Below are positions 51,796 through 60,391 of a DNA stretch of 64,000 nt, piece after piece; within the stretch, counting starts at the first letter, position 1; every line of letters starts with the position of its first letter. Below the pieces are notes generated by a model that saw only the letters and a program-made list of their open reading frames with translations, searched no databases and was not told where the DNA came from. The stretch comes from Undibacterium sp. Lineage in GTDB: Bacteria > Pseudomonadota > Gammaproteobacteria > Burkholderiales > Burkholderiaceae_D. The stretch lies in the NCBI RefSeq assembly GCF_030651495.1, contig NZ_JAUSFI010000070.1, positions 22,580 through 86,579 on the forward strand. The letters are read 5' to 3'. The position numbers were made by a program, and so were the translations under genes.

Positions 51796-53163
51796 TTATG
51801 ACATTAGTCGCGCTATGTCATTAAAAAAAGCAACCGCCATTAAACACATCAACACAGCAAGACCTACACGCTGTGCCATCTCACCAAATCGTTCTGACAC
51901 AGGTTTCCCAGTCAAAACTTCCAGCGAATAATACAACAAATGCCCGCCATCTAACACAGGGATAGGAAGCAAATTCATGACGCCCAAACTGATACTAATC
52001 AACGCAATAAAACTGAGGTAACTTATTAAGCTGGTGCGAGATGTCTGACCAGCATAGTCAGCGATCGTAATCGGTCCGGTGATATTTTTCCATGAAACAT
52101 CACCTGTCAGCATTCTGCCAAACATCTTAAAAGTGAGGATACTTGTTTCCCAAGTCTTTTCTGCACCTTTATAGACTGCTTGTATCGGTCCATTTGGTAT
52201 ATTTAGCATTTCGGGAGCTAGCATGAGCTGCACCTTGATGCGACCTATGGTTTGCCCGTTCACTACTTCAGATTCTGGAGATACATTGACCTCAAATTCT
52301 TTTTTTCCTTGTTTAACAAGCAAAACTAATGGTTTATTGGCGGACGCATTAATTATCTCGGTTAGCTGCAGGCCATCTAAAACAGCGGTCCCATCAACTG
52401 CAAGAATCTGATCTCCCGCTTTCAAGCCTGCACGACTGGCGGGGCCATTTTCAAAAACAGTGCCCAAAATCGCTTTTGGACGGGAGACAGAAAAACCGAT
52501 CTTTGAAATAAAATCTGATTCCAGATCTTTGCTACTGAGTTGGCTCAACGGCAAAGTAATTTCCAAGTGGTCAAAACTCGTTGCTCGGTCTCTATTGGTT
52601 CGCTGAATGCCAATTCTAGCATCAGATTTTTCCAACCCTAACTGCAATAATTTCCAACGCAATTCGGTCCATGTCAGCACAGGTTGCCCATTGACACTGG
52701 TGACGATGTCGCCATGACGCAAACCCACCTGAAAAGCGGTAGATGTTTCAGAAGGCACTCGAATTTTACTAAAAGGTTCCGGTATCCCGTGCATATACAA
52801 AGCAGAGAACAGCAGGACCGCCAAAATAAAATTAGCGACAGGGCCTGCGGCTACAATAGCAATGCGTTTCCATACTGATTGACAAGAAAATTCGCGCAAC
52901 AAATCTTGTTTAGATATCTGATTGATATCTTGTTCTCTGGCATCCAGCATCTTCACATAGCCACCAAGAGGCAATATAGATATTGCCCACTCAGTCTGAT
53001 CTGGCCCAAGCTTGCGGGAATAAATAACCCTCCCCATTCCAACGGAAAAACGCAGTATCTTCACACCACACCAGCGTGCTACCCAATAGTGACCCAACTC
53101 GTGTATTGTCACCAGTGTACCCAGCGCAAACAGAAAAGCGAGCAGTGTCTGAATGAGCATCAT
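51796..53163 (-). CDS. rseP: Site-2 protease RseP
   Basis: Intramembrane zinc metalloprotease that cuts anti-sigma factor RseA to release sigma-E when outer-membrane assembly fails. The 455 residues have the HExxH site in [13 protein letters not shown] (about 19-31), periplasmic PDZ domains between about 120 and 310 (with [15 protein letters not shown]), and the third motif [16 protein letters not shown] near 395. The start overlaps the dxr stop as ATGA, an intimate coupling. bamA follows. Confidence 0.97.
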   Translation of the reverse strand: MMLIQTLLAFLFALGTLVTIHELGHYWVARWCGVKILRFSVGMGRVIYSRKLGPDQTEWAISILPLGGYVKMLDAREQDINQISKQDLLREFSCQSVWKRIAIVAAGPVANFILAVLLFSALYMHGIPEPFSKIRVPSETSTAFQVGLRHGDIVTSVNGQPVLTWTELRWKLLQLGLEKSDARIGIQRTNRDRATSFDHLEITLPLSQLSSKDLESDFISKIGFSVSRPKAILGTVFENGPASRAGLKAGDQILAVDGTAVLDGLQLTEIINASANKPLVLLVKQGKKEFEVNVSPESEVVNGQTIGRIKVQLMLAPEMLNIPNGPIQAVYKGAEKTWETSILTFKMFGRMLTGDVSWKNITGPITIADYAGQTSRTSLISYLSFIALISISLGVMNLLPIPVLDGGHLLYYSLEVLTGKPVSERFGEMAQRVGLAVLMCLMAVAFFNDIARLMS

Positions 53164-54350
53164 GCGGCGACGAGCGCTATCATTGAATTGGTCAATTCAC
53201 GAGTTTTTTGATCACATTCAAAAATCTCGGCCATATCATCAACCTCTGACGTGGGTAATCGATCCATAACTCGAGCAATGATCTGATCTATCATCCTGAA
53301 ACCTATTTTCCCATCCAAAAACGCTTGGACAGCGACTTCATTACTTGCGTTCAATATCGTTGGCGCAGATTGACCAATTTTTAATGCAGAATAAGCCAAC
53401 TCCAAACAAGGGAAACGTTTAAAGTCCGGCGCTTGAAAATTTAATTGCATTACTTTAGTCAGATCAAGTGGCGCAACGCCAGAGTCTATGCGCTCAGGAT
53501 AGGCAAGACCATAAGCAATCGGCGTTCTCATATCCGGGTTACCCAATTGCGCCAATACGGATCCATCCAGATAAGAGACCATCGAATGAATCACACTTTG
53601 TGGGTGTATCAATACTTCAATTTGTTCCGCTGGAGTATTAAATAACCAATGTGCTTCAATTACCTCCAAGCCCTTATTCATCATAGTGGCTGAGTCAACC
53701 GAAATTTTGCGTCCCATCACCCAGTTCGGATGTGCCACAGCTTCTGCTGGAGTAACATTATCCAGGGAAGCTAGGTTACGGCTGAGAAAAGGCCCGCCTG
53801 AAGCGGTGAGAATAATTTTATGAATACCATGTTCTTGCGGGCAGCGATTGTAATGACGTGGTAAACATTGAAAGATGGCGTTGTGTTCACTATCAATCGG
53901 TAACAAAGTTGCTCCATTTTCGTGAATCGCATCAATGAACAATTGCCCTGACATGACCAATGCTTCCTTGTTCGCTAACAAGACTTTTTTTCCTGCGCGC
54001 GCTGCAGCTAATGAAGACGGAAGCCCAGCAGCGCCGACAATCGCCGCCATAACAACATCACACTTCGTAGCACTGGCTACTTCGCATAACGCCTGTGGGC
54101 CATACATAATTTCAATATGTAGTTTTTTTTCACGTAAGATTATCTGTAACTCTGCAGCTGCCGTAGCAGAACCGACGACAACCACTTCAGGTCTAAATTG
54201 CACGCATTGCGCTGCCAATTTATGTACTTGGCTATGCGCAGTTAACGCGAAAACTTGATACCGGTCTAAATGGTTAGATATCACATCCAAAGTCGATACG
54301 CCAATAGAACCAGTTGATCCTAAAATACAAATTTTCTGTTTATTTTTCAT
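53160..54350 (-). CDS. dxr: 1-deoxy-D-xylulose 5-phosphate reductoisomerase
   Basis: Second step of the MEP isoprenoid pathway; target of fosmidomycin. The start at 54350 (MKNKQKIC) gives 396 residues; the frame extends five codons into the end of cdsA. NADPH loop [14 protein letters not shown] at about 8-21, NKEALVMSG (about 125), metal site [11 protein letters not shown] (about 151) and the flexible loop [21 protein letters not shown] split over two parts are all present. Its product feeds the prenyl diphosphates that UppS would use. Confidence 0.97.
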   Translation of the reverse strand: MKNKQKICILGSTGSIGVSTLDVISNHLDRYQVFALTAHSQVHKLAAQCVQFRPEVVVVGSATAAAELQIILREKKLHIEIMYGPQALCEVASATKCDVVMAAIVGAAGLPSSLAAARAGKKVLLANKEALVMSGQLFIDAIHENGATLLPIDSEHNAIFQCLPRHYNRCPQEHGIHKIILTASGGPFLSRNLASLDNVTPAEAVAHPNWVMGRKISVDSATMMNKGLEVIEAHWLFNTPAEQIEVLIHPQSVIHSMVSYLDGSVLAQLGNPDMRTPIAYGLAYPERIDSGVAPLDLTKVMQLNFQAPDFKRFPCLELAYSALKIGQSAPTILNASNEVAVQAFLDGKIGFRMIDQIIARVMDRLPTSEVDDMAEIFECDQKTRELTNSMIALVAA

Positions 54351-54355
54351 CTCTA

Positions 54356-55177
54356 CTAACACCAAAAATCCAAAAGTGCCGCAATCGGAAGCACAGGAAT
54401 CAGCGCATCAATACGGTCAAGAACACCACCGTGCCCAGGCAGTAATGCGCTACTGTCCTTCATTCCAACCCGACGCTTCAGTAAAGACTCAAACAAGTCG
54501 CCAGCCACACTTGCAACAGAAAGCAAGGTCATTACAGCAATAAATCCAAACCATCCATATGCTAAAAGGACTTTAGATGTCAACGTATCAGACAATGCAG
54601 AAACAGTTGTACTCATAGCGCCAAGAACGAGCACGAAAATCCATCCACCAATAGCACCTTCCCATGATTTTCCTGGAGAAATCGTGGGTGCAAGTTTATG
54701 CTTGCCAAATGCCTTACCTGAAAAATAAGCGCCGATATCAGCAGTCCAGACTATCATCATTACCGACAGCAAAAAAATAGCAGAATGGGTAAATAACGTG
54801 TTCATCGCAACGAAGCAAGCAAAGATAGTAACACTGTAAATACTGCTTAATAACCGGCTAGAAAACCCCTCGATATTTGGCAAGCCAAGTGCAAGCGCAG
54901 GTATGAGCCGAACGCCCCAAAACAACGCGCAGATAACAAACAATAATGATTTCGGAAAGGAAATATCTTTTAAACTCAAGTATACAAATAAGACAGACCA
55001 GATGAGTGCCATAATTAGCGGCGCTGGTTTTTTGAATAACCGCTGGCTTTCCCACATTGCAGCGCCAAAAAAAATTGCCGCAACCAACGTAAAGGCCAGA
55101 AAAGAGCCAGAGTACATAACCGGCAACAAAACTGCCAGCAGAACTAAAGCCGTGACGAAGCGAGTTTTAAGCATCAA
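54356..55177 (-). CDS. cdsA: Phosphatidate cytidylyltransferase
   Basis: Makes CDP-diacylglycerol from CTP and phosphatidate for all phospholipids. The 273 residues contain about eight TM helices and the CdsA signature near the C-terminus, [29 protein letters not shown] split over about 228-256, with the preceding [12 protein letters not shown] motif. The ATG has an AGGATAATTG leader directly after the decayed uppS region. dxr follows 5 bases after its stop. Confidence 0.97.
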   Translation of the reverse strand: MMLKTRFVTALVLLAVLLPVMYSGSFLAFTLVAAIFFGAAMWESQRLFKKPAPLIMALIWSVLFVYLSLKDISFPKSLLFVICALFWGVRLIPALALGLPNIEGFSSRLLSSIYSVTIFACFVAMNTLFTHSAIFLLSVMMIVWTADIGAYFSGKAFGKHKLAPTISPGKSWEGAIGGWIFVLVLGAMSTTVSALSDTLTSKVLLAYGWFGFIAVMTLLSVASVAGDLFESLLKRRVGMKDSSALLPGHGGVLDRIDALIPVLPIAALLDFWC

Positions 55178-55196
55178 TTATCCTATTTTACGATCA

Positions 55197-55939
55197 TTAT
55201 TCAATTGTTTGTGTGCCAACGCGCGTGCTTATTTGCGCACTGGTTCGACCAAGCCATCACTCTTTAATCAAATAAGATTACATGGTATCGTCAAACAAGT
55301 CAGCATCATAATTTCTCGGTAAAATACAATTCACAAGCCAGTTACCATTACAGAAAATTGAATATACGGGCATTATCACCAGTGCGAACAAATCTGGTTC
55401 AAGGCATATAGATAGCATCGACAAATATGGAGAAAATTACTCTTCAATGGCAGCATTGCCGATCAAAATATTATTAAAATGCAATAAATATATAGAAAGT
55501 ATTTCAACATTCGTCGTAGCTAGCATAAATAGCAACTGTGAGTCCTTGGGTATTGATTATTTTAGCCTAGGCAGACTGTTGTCTTATATTTCCCCCCTGT
55601 ACATCGATTGGTAACAAATCGGGTTCAACCTTCAGACGAAGGTCATTTACATGCATGTTTGTAATTTTTATATTCAAGTACTGTAAAAAAATATGCATGA
55701 GTATTTACACAATCTAATCTGCATCAGTTTTCAGAACCCAATGCAAAGAGGGTTAAATACTTTACCTTTCGTTTTTAACACATGGTTTAACCACATCAGT
55801 CACTACTTCTACGCCTTTGACTGCCCTGCCATACAGGATAAAATTTCGGTTACCCGCTATTCATTACCATCTATGAAGATCGCAATGTACGGAGGAATCA
55901 CGCCAACAAGCAGAATTTTTTATGAAGAATGTGAACCAT
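55197..55939 (-). pseudogene. uppS: Full-length decayed uppS (undecaprenyl diphosphate synthase)
   Basis: No intact frame exists, but minus-strand translation in shifting frames gives UppS in order. IPPYIAIFIDGN (55863-55898) matches IPRHIAIIMDGNGRWA and is followed by a stop. KGVEVVTDVVKPCVKN lies at 55771-55818, VKYLTLFALGSEN plus a stop in place of Trp at 55724-55765, and VNTHAYFFTVLEYK at 55667-55708. MHVNDLRLKV lies at 55627-55656, NTQGLTVAIYASYDE at 55510-55554, RFVRTGDNARIFNFL with stops then LACELYFTEKL at 55309-55395, DADLFDDTM at 55281-55307 and GRTSAQ near 55230-55250. At least three frameshifts and over six stops separate them. It sits at the normal uppS place, between frr and cdsA. 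Confidence 0.9.
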
Positions 55940-55981
55940 ATATAATCTAGAATAAGTGAAAAAATACTTTTTTACTCAAAC

Positions 55982-56542
55982 CTACACAGTCAATACTTCT
56001 TTTTCTTTATCAGCCAGTAATTTATCAACATCAGAAACAAATTTATCAGTTAATTTTTGAATGTCATCCTGAGCGCGACGCTCATCATCCTCCGAACAGG
56101 CTTTATCTTTTACCAATTTCTTCAATGACTCATTGGCATCGCGTCGAATATTGCGAATAGCAATCTTCGCATCCTCGCCTTCAGTCTTGACTAGTTTAAC
56201 CATTTCCTTACGGCGCTCCTCCGTCAGCGCCGGAGTAGGAACACGAATCAACTCACCTTGAGTCGCTGGATTCAAACCAAGATCAGCATCGCGTATTGCT
56301 TTTTCAATAGCGGAGATCATTTTCTTTTCCCACGGCTGCACACCGATGGTACGCGCATCAATCAATGTAACATTAGCCACTTGAGTGATATTTGTAGGCG
56401 AACCATAATAGTCAACCATAACATGATCAAGAATACCTGTATGAGCACGACCGGTACGCACTTTAGAAAGATCCATTTTCAAAGTCTCAAGCGACTTTTG
56501 CATTCTTTGCTCAGTATTATTTTTTACATCTATGATGGTCAT
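55982..56542 (-). CDS. frr: Ribosome recycling factor
   Basis: Splits post-termination ribosomes together with EF-G. The start at 56542 (MTIIDVKN) follows a strong GGAGG site and gives 186 residues, the standard size. Signature segments are [44 protein letters not shown] split over two parts, and the [14 protein letters not shown] helix. It lies between pyrH and the uppS pseudogene. Confidence 0.98.
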   Translation of the reverse strand: MTIIDVKNNTEQRMQKSLETLKMDLSKVRTGRAHTGILDHVMVDYYGSPTNITQVANVTLIDARTIGVQPWEKKMISAIEKAIRDADLGLNPATQGELIRVPTPALTEERRKEMVKLVKTEGEDAKIAIRNIRRDANESLKKLVKDKACSEDDERRAQDDIQKLTDKFVSDVDKLLADKEKEVLTV

Positions 56543-56678
56543 GCCATCCTCCATATATTACATATTGATACTGCCAAACAATATTTTCTATTATTCGACT
56601 CTGATATTTTTGAGTTCTTAACGAACGCAGACATTGGAAGTGCGACAATATAAACTGATCGAAACTTTCAAAGAAGAA

Positions 56679-57395
56679 TTATACGTGGACTAACGTTCCC
56701 TCGTCCCCACCTAAAATCAGGTTCTTAAGTGCACCCGGTTTTACAATTGAAAACACTTTAATCGGCAATTTTTGATCACGACATAGTGCAAATGCAGTTG
56801 CATCCATCACCTGTAAGTGACGCGAAATAGCTTCATCAAAGGAAATAGTCGAGTAACGCGTAGCAGTTGGATCTTTTTTCGGATCAGCAGTGTAAACGCC
56901 ATCCACTTTCGTTGCCTTAAGAACAATTTCAGCACCAATCTCCGAGCCGCGTAAAGCCGCAGCGGTATCCGTAGTAAAAAATGGATTCCCTGTCCCCGCA
57001 GCAAATATAACTACTTTACCTTCTTCAAGATACTGCAAAGCCTTAGGTCGTACGTAAGGCTCAACAATCTGCTCGATAGCGATTGCAGACATTACGCGAG
57101 CAACGATACCAGCCTGACGCATCGCGTCACCTAAAGCAAGTGCATTCATCACCGTTGCCAGCATTCCCATGTAATCGGCAGTAGCCCGATCCATTCCCTG
57201 AGCGCCTGGGGCAACACCACGAAAAATATTACCGCCCCCGATAACAATTGCCAACTCTACACCCATCTTGGAAATTTCAGCAACATCAGCCACCATGCGC
57301 TCGATGGTGGTACGATTAATGCCGTACGAATCATCCCCCATCAAGGCTTCGCCAGAGAGCTTCAAAAGCACGCGCTTATAAGCAGGTTTGGTCAC
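56679..57395 (-). CDS. pyrH: UMP kinase
   Basis: Hexameric UMP kinase of pyrimidine nucleotide synthesis. The start is GTG at 57395 behind AAGGAG; 238 residues. The amino-acid-kinase fold shows [10 protein letters not shown] (about 12-21), [12 protein letters not shown] (about 52-63), the [15 protein letters not shown] loop (about 131-145) and [14 protein letters not shown] near 165. It lies between tsf and frr as in nearly all betaproteobacteria. Confidence 0.98.
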   Translation of the reverse strand: MTKPAYKRVLLKLSGEALMGDDSYGINRTTIERMVADVAEISKMGVELAIVIGGGNIFRGVAPGAQGMDRATADYMGMLATVMNALALGDAMRQAGIVARVMSAIAIEQIVEPYVRPKALQYLEEGKVVIFAAGTGNPFFTTDTAAALRGSEIGAEIVLKATKVDGVYTADPKKDPTATRYSTISFDEAISRHLQVMDATAFALCRDQKLPIKVFSIVKPGALKNLILGGDEGTLVHV

Positions 57396-57525
57396 GGTCG
57401 ACTCCTTAAAAAATAAATGAAGATATTATTGAGAACACTCTGCATCACATACATTGCAAGCAATATCTAATTCAGAATATTTGCAAAAATAACCTAAAGC
57501 AACAAAATGAATAAAATTTCAGTTC

Positions 57526-57555
57526 AAAAAAACGGGCCTTTCGGCCCGTTTTTTT
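57526..57555 (-). terminator. Intrinsic terminator after tsf
   Basis: CGGGCC (57533-57538) and GGCCCG (57543-57548) around a 4-base loop are flanked by seven A and seven T, so it can work in both directions. It starts seven bases after the tsf stop and separates rpsB-tsf from pyrH, which needs its own promoter in 57396-57525. Confidence 0.9.
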
Positions 57556-57561
57556 GCCTTA

Positions 57562-58443
57562 TTACGCTTGTTTTGCGGCAGCAACCTGAGCTGCAACTTC
57601 CGCGGCAAAATCATCCTGTTTTTTCTCAATCCCCTCACCAACTACAAACATGGTGAAGGACTTGATCGACGCATTAACAGATTTCAACATTTGTTCAACA
57701 GTTTGCTTGTCGTTTTTAACAAAAGTCTGATTCAGCAAGGATACTTCTTTCAGAAACTTCTGGACTGATCCCTCGACCATTTTAGTTACGATCTCAGCTG
57801 GCTTGCCAGATTCAGCTGCCTTGAGCGATGCAACTGAACGTTCTTTCTCGATCAAGTCAGCAGGAACTTGTTCCGCAGACAGGGAAACTGGTTTCATTGC
57901 AGCGATATGCATTGCTACATCTTTACCAACTTGCTCGTCAGCAGCATCAAACTCAACAACCACACCGATACGAGTACCGTGCAAATAGGAAGTCAACTTA
58001 AACGGCGTCTCAAAGCGTTGGAAACGGCGAATTGACATATTCTCGCCAATTTTACCAATCAAGGCGGCACGAACGGCTTCCACTGTTGATCCATTGAGTG
58101 GCAATGCGGCCAAAGCAGCCACGTCAGCAGGATTGTGCTCTGCAACCAATTTTGCGCAAGCGTTGACAAAAGCGATAAAATCATCATTTTTGGTAACGAA
58201 ATCAGTTTCACAATTGACTTCTATCAAGCCACCAACGTTACCAGAAATAACGGAAGCAACGACACCTTCTGCGGTAACGCGGGAAGCTGCTTTAGATGCC
58301 TTGCTACCCAACTTAACGCGCAAAATTTCTTCTGCTCGCTCCATATTACCTTCAGCTTCCGTTAGTGCTTTTTTGCACTCCATCATTGGCGCATCGGTTT
58401 TCGCGCGTAACTCACCTACCATCGCAGCTGTAATTGCGGCCAT
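57562..58443 (-). CDS. tsf: Translation elongation factor Ts
   Basis: Nucleotide exchange factor for EF-Tu. The 293 residues have the N-terminal UBA-like domain ([20 protein letters not shown] at about 4-23), then the TDFV motif at about 80-83 of the core that contacts EF-Tu, and two dimerisation-like subdomains. The GAGAG-type ribosome site precedes the ATG. It is downstream of rpsB behind a terminator-like hairpin. Confidence 0.98.
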   Translation of the reverse strand: MAAITAAMVGELRAKTDAPMMECKKALTEAEGNMERAEEILRVKLGSKASKAASRVTAEGVVASVISGNVGGLIEVNCETDFVTKNDDFIAFVNACAKLVAEHNPADVAALAALPLNGSTVEAVRAALIGKIGENMSIRRFQRFETPFKLTSYLHGTRIGVVVEFDAADEQVGKDVAMHIAAMKPVSLSAEQVPADLIEKERSVASLKAAESGKPAEIVTKMVEGSVQKFLKEVSLLNQTFVKNDKQTVEQMLKSVNASIKSFTMFVVGEGIEKKQDDFAAEVAAQVAAAKQA

Positions 58444-58495
58444 GTTTCTCTCCTAATTTAATCGCATCCAGAGATGCCATCAATAAATTCTGTTT

Positions 58496-58527
58496 AAAAA
58501 AAGGGGCGAACGATTGTTTGCCCCTTT
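58496..58527 (-). terminator. Intrinsic terminator/attenuator between rpsB and tsf
   Basis: On the minus strand a 12-bp stem (one GU wobble, 4-base loop; GGGGC with GCCCC at its centre) is followed by seven U at 58496-58502. It lies about 45 bases after the rpsB stop and 52 bases before the tsf ATG, with a separate ribosome site for tsf. Partial termination here would set the S2 to EF-Ts ratio. Confidence 0.85.
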
Positions 58528-58570
58528 TACTTTGATTTTACCGAATCAAATCCGGCAAATATAAGACTTA

Positions 58571-59317
58571 TTAAGCTTGCGCGACTTCAACAAATTCATC
58601 AGCGTTTGGCTTAATTGCTTCCAGCACTTCATTGACCGCATTAGCACGACCTTCCAAAATCGCATCAGCAACGCCACGGGCGTACAGAGCAATTGCTTTG
58701 GATGAGTCATCATTACCAGGAATGATGTAAGTAACGCCATCAGGGGAGTGATTAGTATCAACAACGCCGATAACTGGAATGCCCAATTTAGCCGCCTCAG
58801 TGATAGTACCTTTATGAAAACCAACGTCAACAACGAAAATTGCGTCAGGAATACCACCCATATCCTTGATACCACCGATTGATTTTTGCAGCTTAATCAT
58901 TTCGCGCTGAAACATCAAAGCTTCTTTTTTTGACAACTTCTCTACAGAACCATCTTCAACAATTGCTTCCATATCTTTCAGACGCTTGATAGAAGTCTTA
59001 ACTGTTTTAAAGTTAGTCAACATACCACCCAACCAACGTTGATCAACAAATGGCATACCAGCACGTTGCGCTTCGGCAGCGATCAACTCGCGCGCTTGAC
59101 GCTTAGTGCCAACCATCAGAACTGTGCCGCGATTGGAGGATAATTGACGAATGTATTTCATCGCCTCTTGGTACATACCCAAGGTTTTTTCCAAATTGAC
59201 GATATGAATTTTATTGCGATGACCGAAAATATACGGAGCCATTTTTGGATTCCAAAAACGGGTTTGATGACCAAAATGGACACCGGCTTCTAACATTTCG
59301 CGCATTGTTACAGACAT
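58571..59317 (-). CDS. rpsB: 30S ribosomal protein S2
   Basis: Late-assembling small-subunit protein. The start at 59317 (MSVTMREML) with GGAG six bases upstream gives 248 residues; the frame extends 18 codons up without conserved sequence. Signatures are [31 protein letters not shown], and [19 protein letters not shown] with [17 protein letters not shown] sequence after it. It is the first gene of the minus-strand supercluster. Confidence 0.98.
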   Translation of the reverse strand: MSVTMREMLEAGVHFGHQTRFWNPKMAPYIFGHRNKIHIVNLEKTLGMYQEAMKYIRQLSSNRGTVLMVGTKRQARELIAAEAQRAGMPFVDQRWLGGMLTNFKTVKTSIKRLKDMEAIVEDGSVEKLSKKEALMFQREMIKLQKSIGGIKDMGGIPDAIFVVDVGFHKGTITEAAKLGIPVIGVVDTNHSPDGVTYIIPGNDDSSKAIALYARGVADAILEGRANAVNEVLEAIKPNADEFVEVAQA

Positions 59318-59456
59318 AATAACTCCAGGGTTAGGTCTTGAATTCAAGTCAGTGATCCTGTTAAAGGACACCCTTTTTGACCGAATTCGTGTTTAAAAAT
59401 TAAGTTTTAAAACCTTTTAAATTCATTGACGAGAAAATTATTCAAGCCAACCATCT

Positions 59457-59486
59457 ATTCTACTACAAAAATTGAACTTATTTCAA
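59457..59486 (-). promoter_or_regulatory. Sigma-70 promoter of rpsB
   Basis: Minus strand TTGAAA (59481-59486) and TAGAAT (59457-59462), 18-base spacing. Transcription would start near 59450, leaving a leader of about 130 bases, enough for S2 autoregulation, though no specific fold was identified. Confidence 0.6.
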
Positions 59487-59541
59487 GCCAGTTCATCACC
59501 CGCATTGGCAAGACGTGTCAACGTATACCGAACGGCTATAC

Positions 59542-59547
59542 TATAAT
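59542..59547 (+). promoter_or_regulatory. -10 element of the map-glnD transcript
   Basis: A consensus TATAAT on the plus strand about 35 bases before the map ATG at 59582. The -35 is weak (GTCAAC at 59517-59522, spacing 19). Confidence 0.5.
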
Positions 59548-59581
59548 CTCATATTATTGATACTTATTTACCTGACTTCGA

Positions 59582-60391
59582 ATGACATCCATTTCAATTA
59601 AAACACCAGAAGATATCGCTGGAATGCGCATTGCGGGCAGACTGGGCTCTGAAGTACTTGATTACATCACTCCTTTTGTCAAAGTCGGCGTCACAACAGG
59701 CGAAATTGACAGACTTTGCCATGAATACATGCTAAACATTCAAGGCACCATTCCTGCTCCGTTAAACTATTGCCCACCCGGATATACGCCCTACCCGAAA
59801 GCAATTTGCACCTCAGTCAATGACGTAATTTGTCATGGCATTCCGGGCGATAAGGTGTTGAAAAGCGGTGATGTCGTCAATCTCGATATCACCGTCATTA
59901 AAGATGGCTACCATGGCGACAATAGCCGGATGTTTTTGGTTGGCGAACCATCGATTCTTGCAAAAAGATTGAGCGAAATCACCTATGAATGCATGTGGTT
60001 GGGGATTTCCAAAGTAAAACCAGGCAATCATCTAGGTGATATTGGCCATATTATCCAACAGCATGCCGAAAAAGCCGGCTACAGCGTGGTCAGGGAATTT
60101 TGCGGTCATGGTATCGGTAAAGTTTTTCATGAAGAGCCTCAAATTTTACATTATGGCCGTCCTGGTACTCTAGAGAAGCTTGCTGCAGGCATGATTTTCA
60201 CCATTGAACCTATGATCAACGCGGGTCGGCGTGAAATTCGGGAAATGGGTGACGGCTGGACGATTAAAACCAAGGACCGAAGTCTTTCGGCGCAATGGGA
60301 GCATACAATACTGGTGACCGAAACGGGCTATGAAGTCCTAACATTGTCAGCAGGATCCCCCCCTCCCCCCAATTTTATTACGGCAAGTTAA
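59582..60391 (+). CDS. map: Methionine aminopeptidase, type I
   Basis: Removes initiator methionine from nascent proteins. The 269 residues have the pita-bread fold with the five metal ligands visible: Asp in VVNLDITV, Asp in GYHGDNSRMF, His in CGHGIGKVFHEEP, Glu in FTIEPMIN and Glu in QWEHTILVTE. The C-terminal tail SPPPPNF arises from C-runs. It is divergent from rpsB, the standard arrangement, and its TAA overlaps the glnD ATG. Confidence 0.98.
   Translation: MTSISIKTPEDIAGMRIAGRLGSEVLDYITPFVKVGVTTGEIDRLCHEYMLNIQGTIPAPLNYCPPGYTPYPKAICTSVNDVICHGIPGDKVLKSGDVVNLDITVIKDGYHGDNSRMFLVGEPSILAKRLSEITYECMWLGISKVKPGNHLGDIGHIIQQHAEKAGYSVVREFCGHGIGKVFHEEPQILHYGRPGTLEKLAAGMIFTIEPMINAGRREIREMGDGWTIKTKDRSLSAQWEHTILVTETGYEVLTLSAGSPPPPNFITAS

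Noticed and set aside
55693..55950. Plus-strand frame of 85 codons in the frr-cdsA gap
   Set aside because: It is the antisense shadow of the decayed uppS; it has no ribosome site and no family features.
55178..55981. Explaining the uppS gap as a simple sequencing error
   Set aside because: Many separate stops, several frame changes and substitutions in invariant positions are spread over the whole length, while flanking genes are perfect; a base-calling error would not do this.
60352..60371. C-runs near the end of map as a frameshift site
   Set aside because: The runs lie in the non-conserved tail after all catalytic residues, and the map stop overlaps the glnD start normally, so no frameshift is needed.
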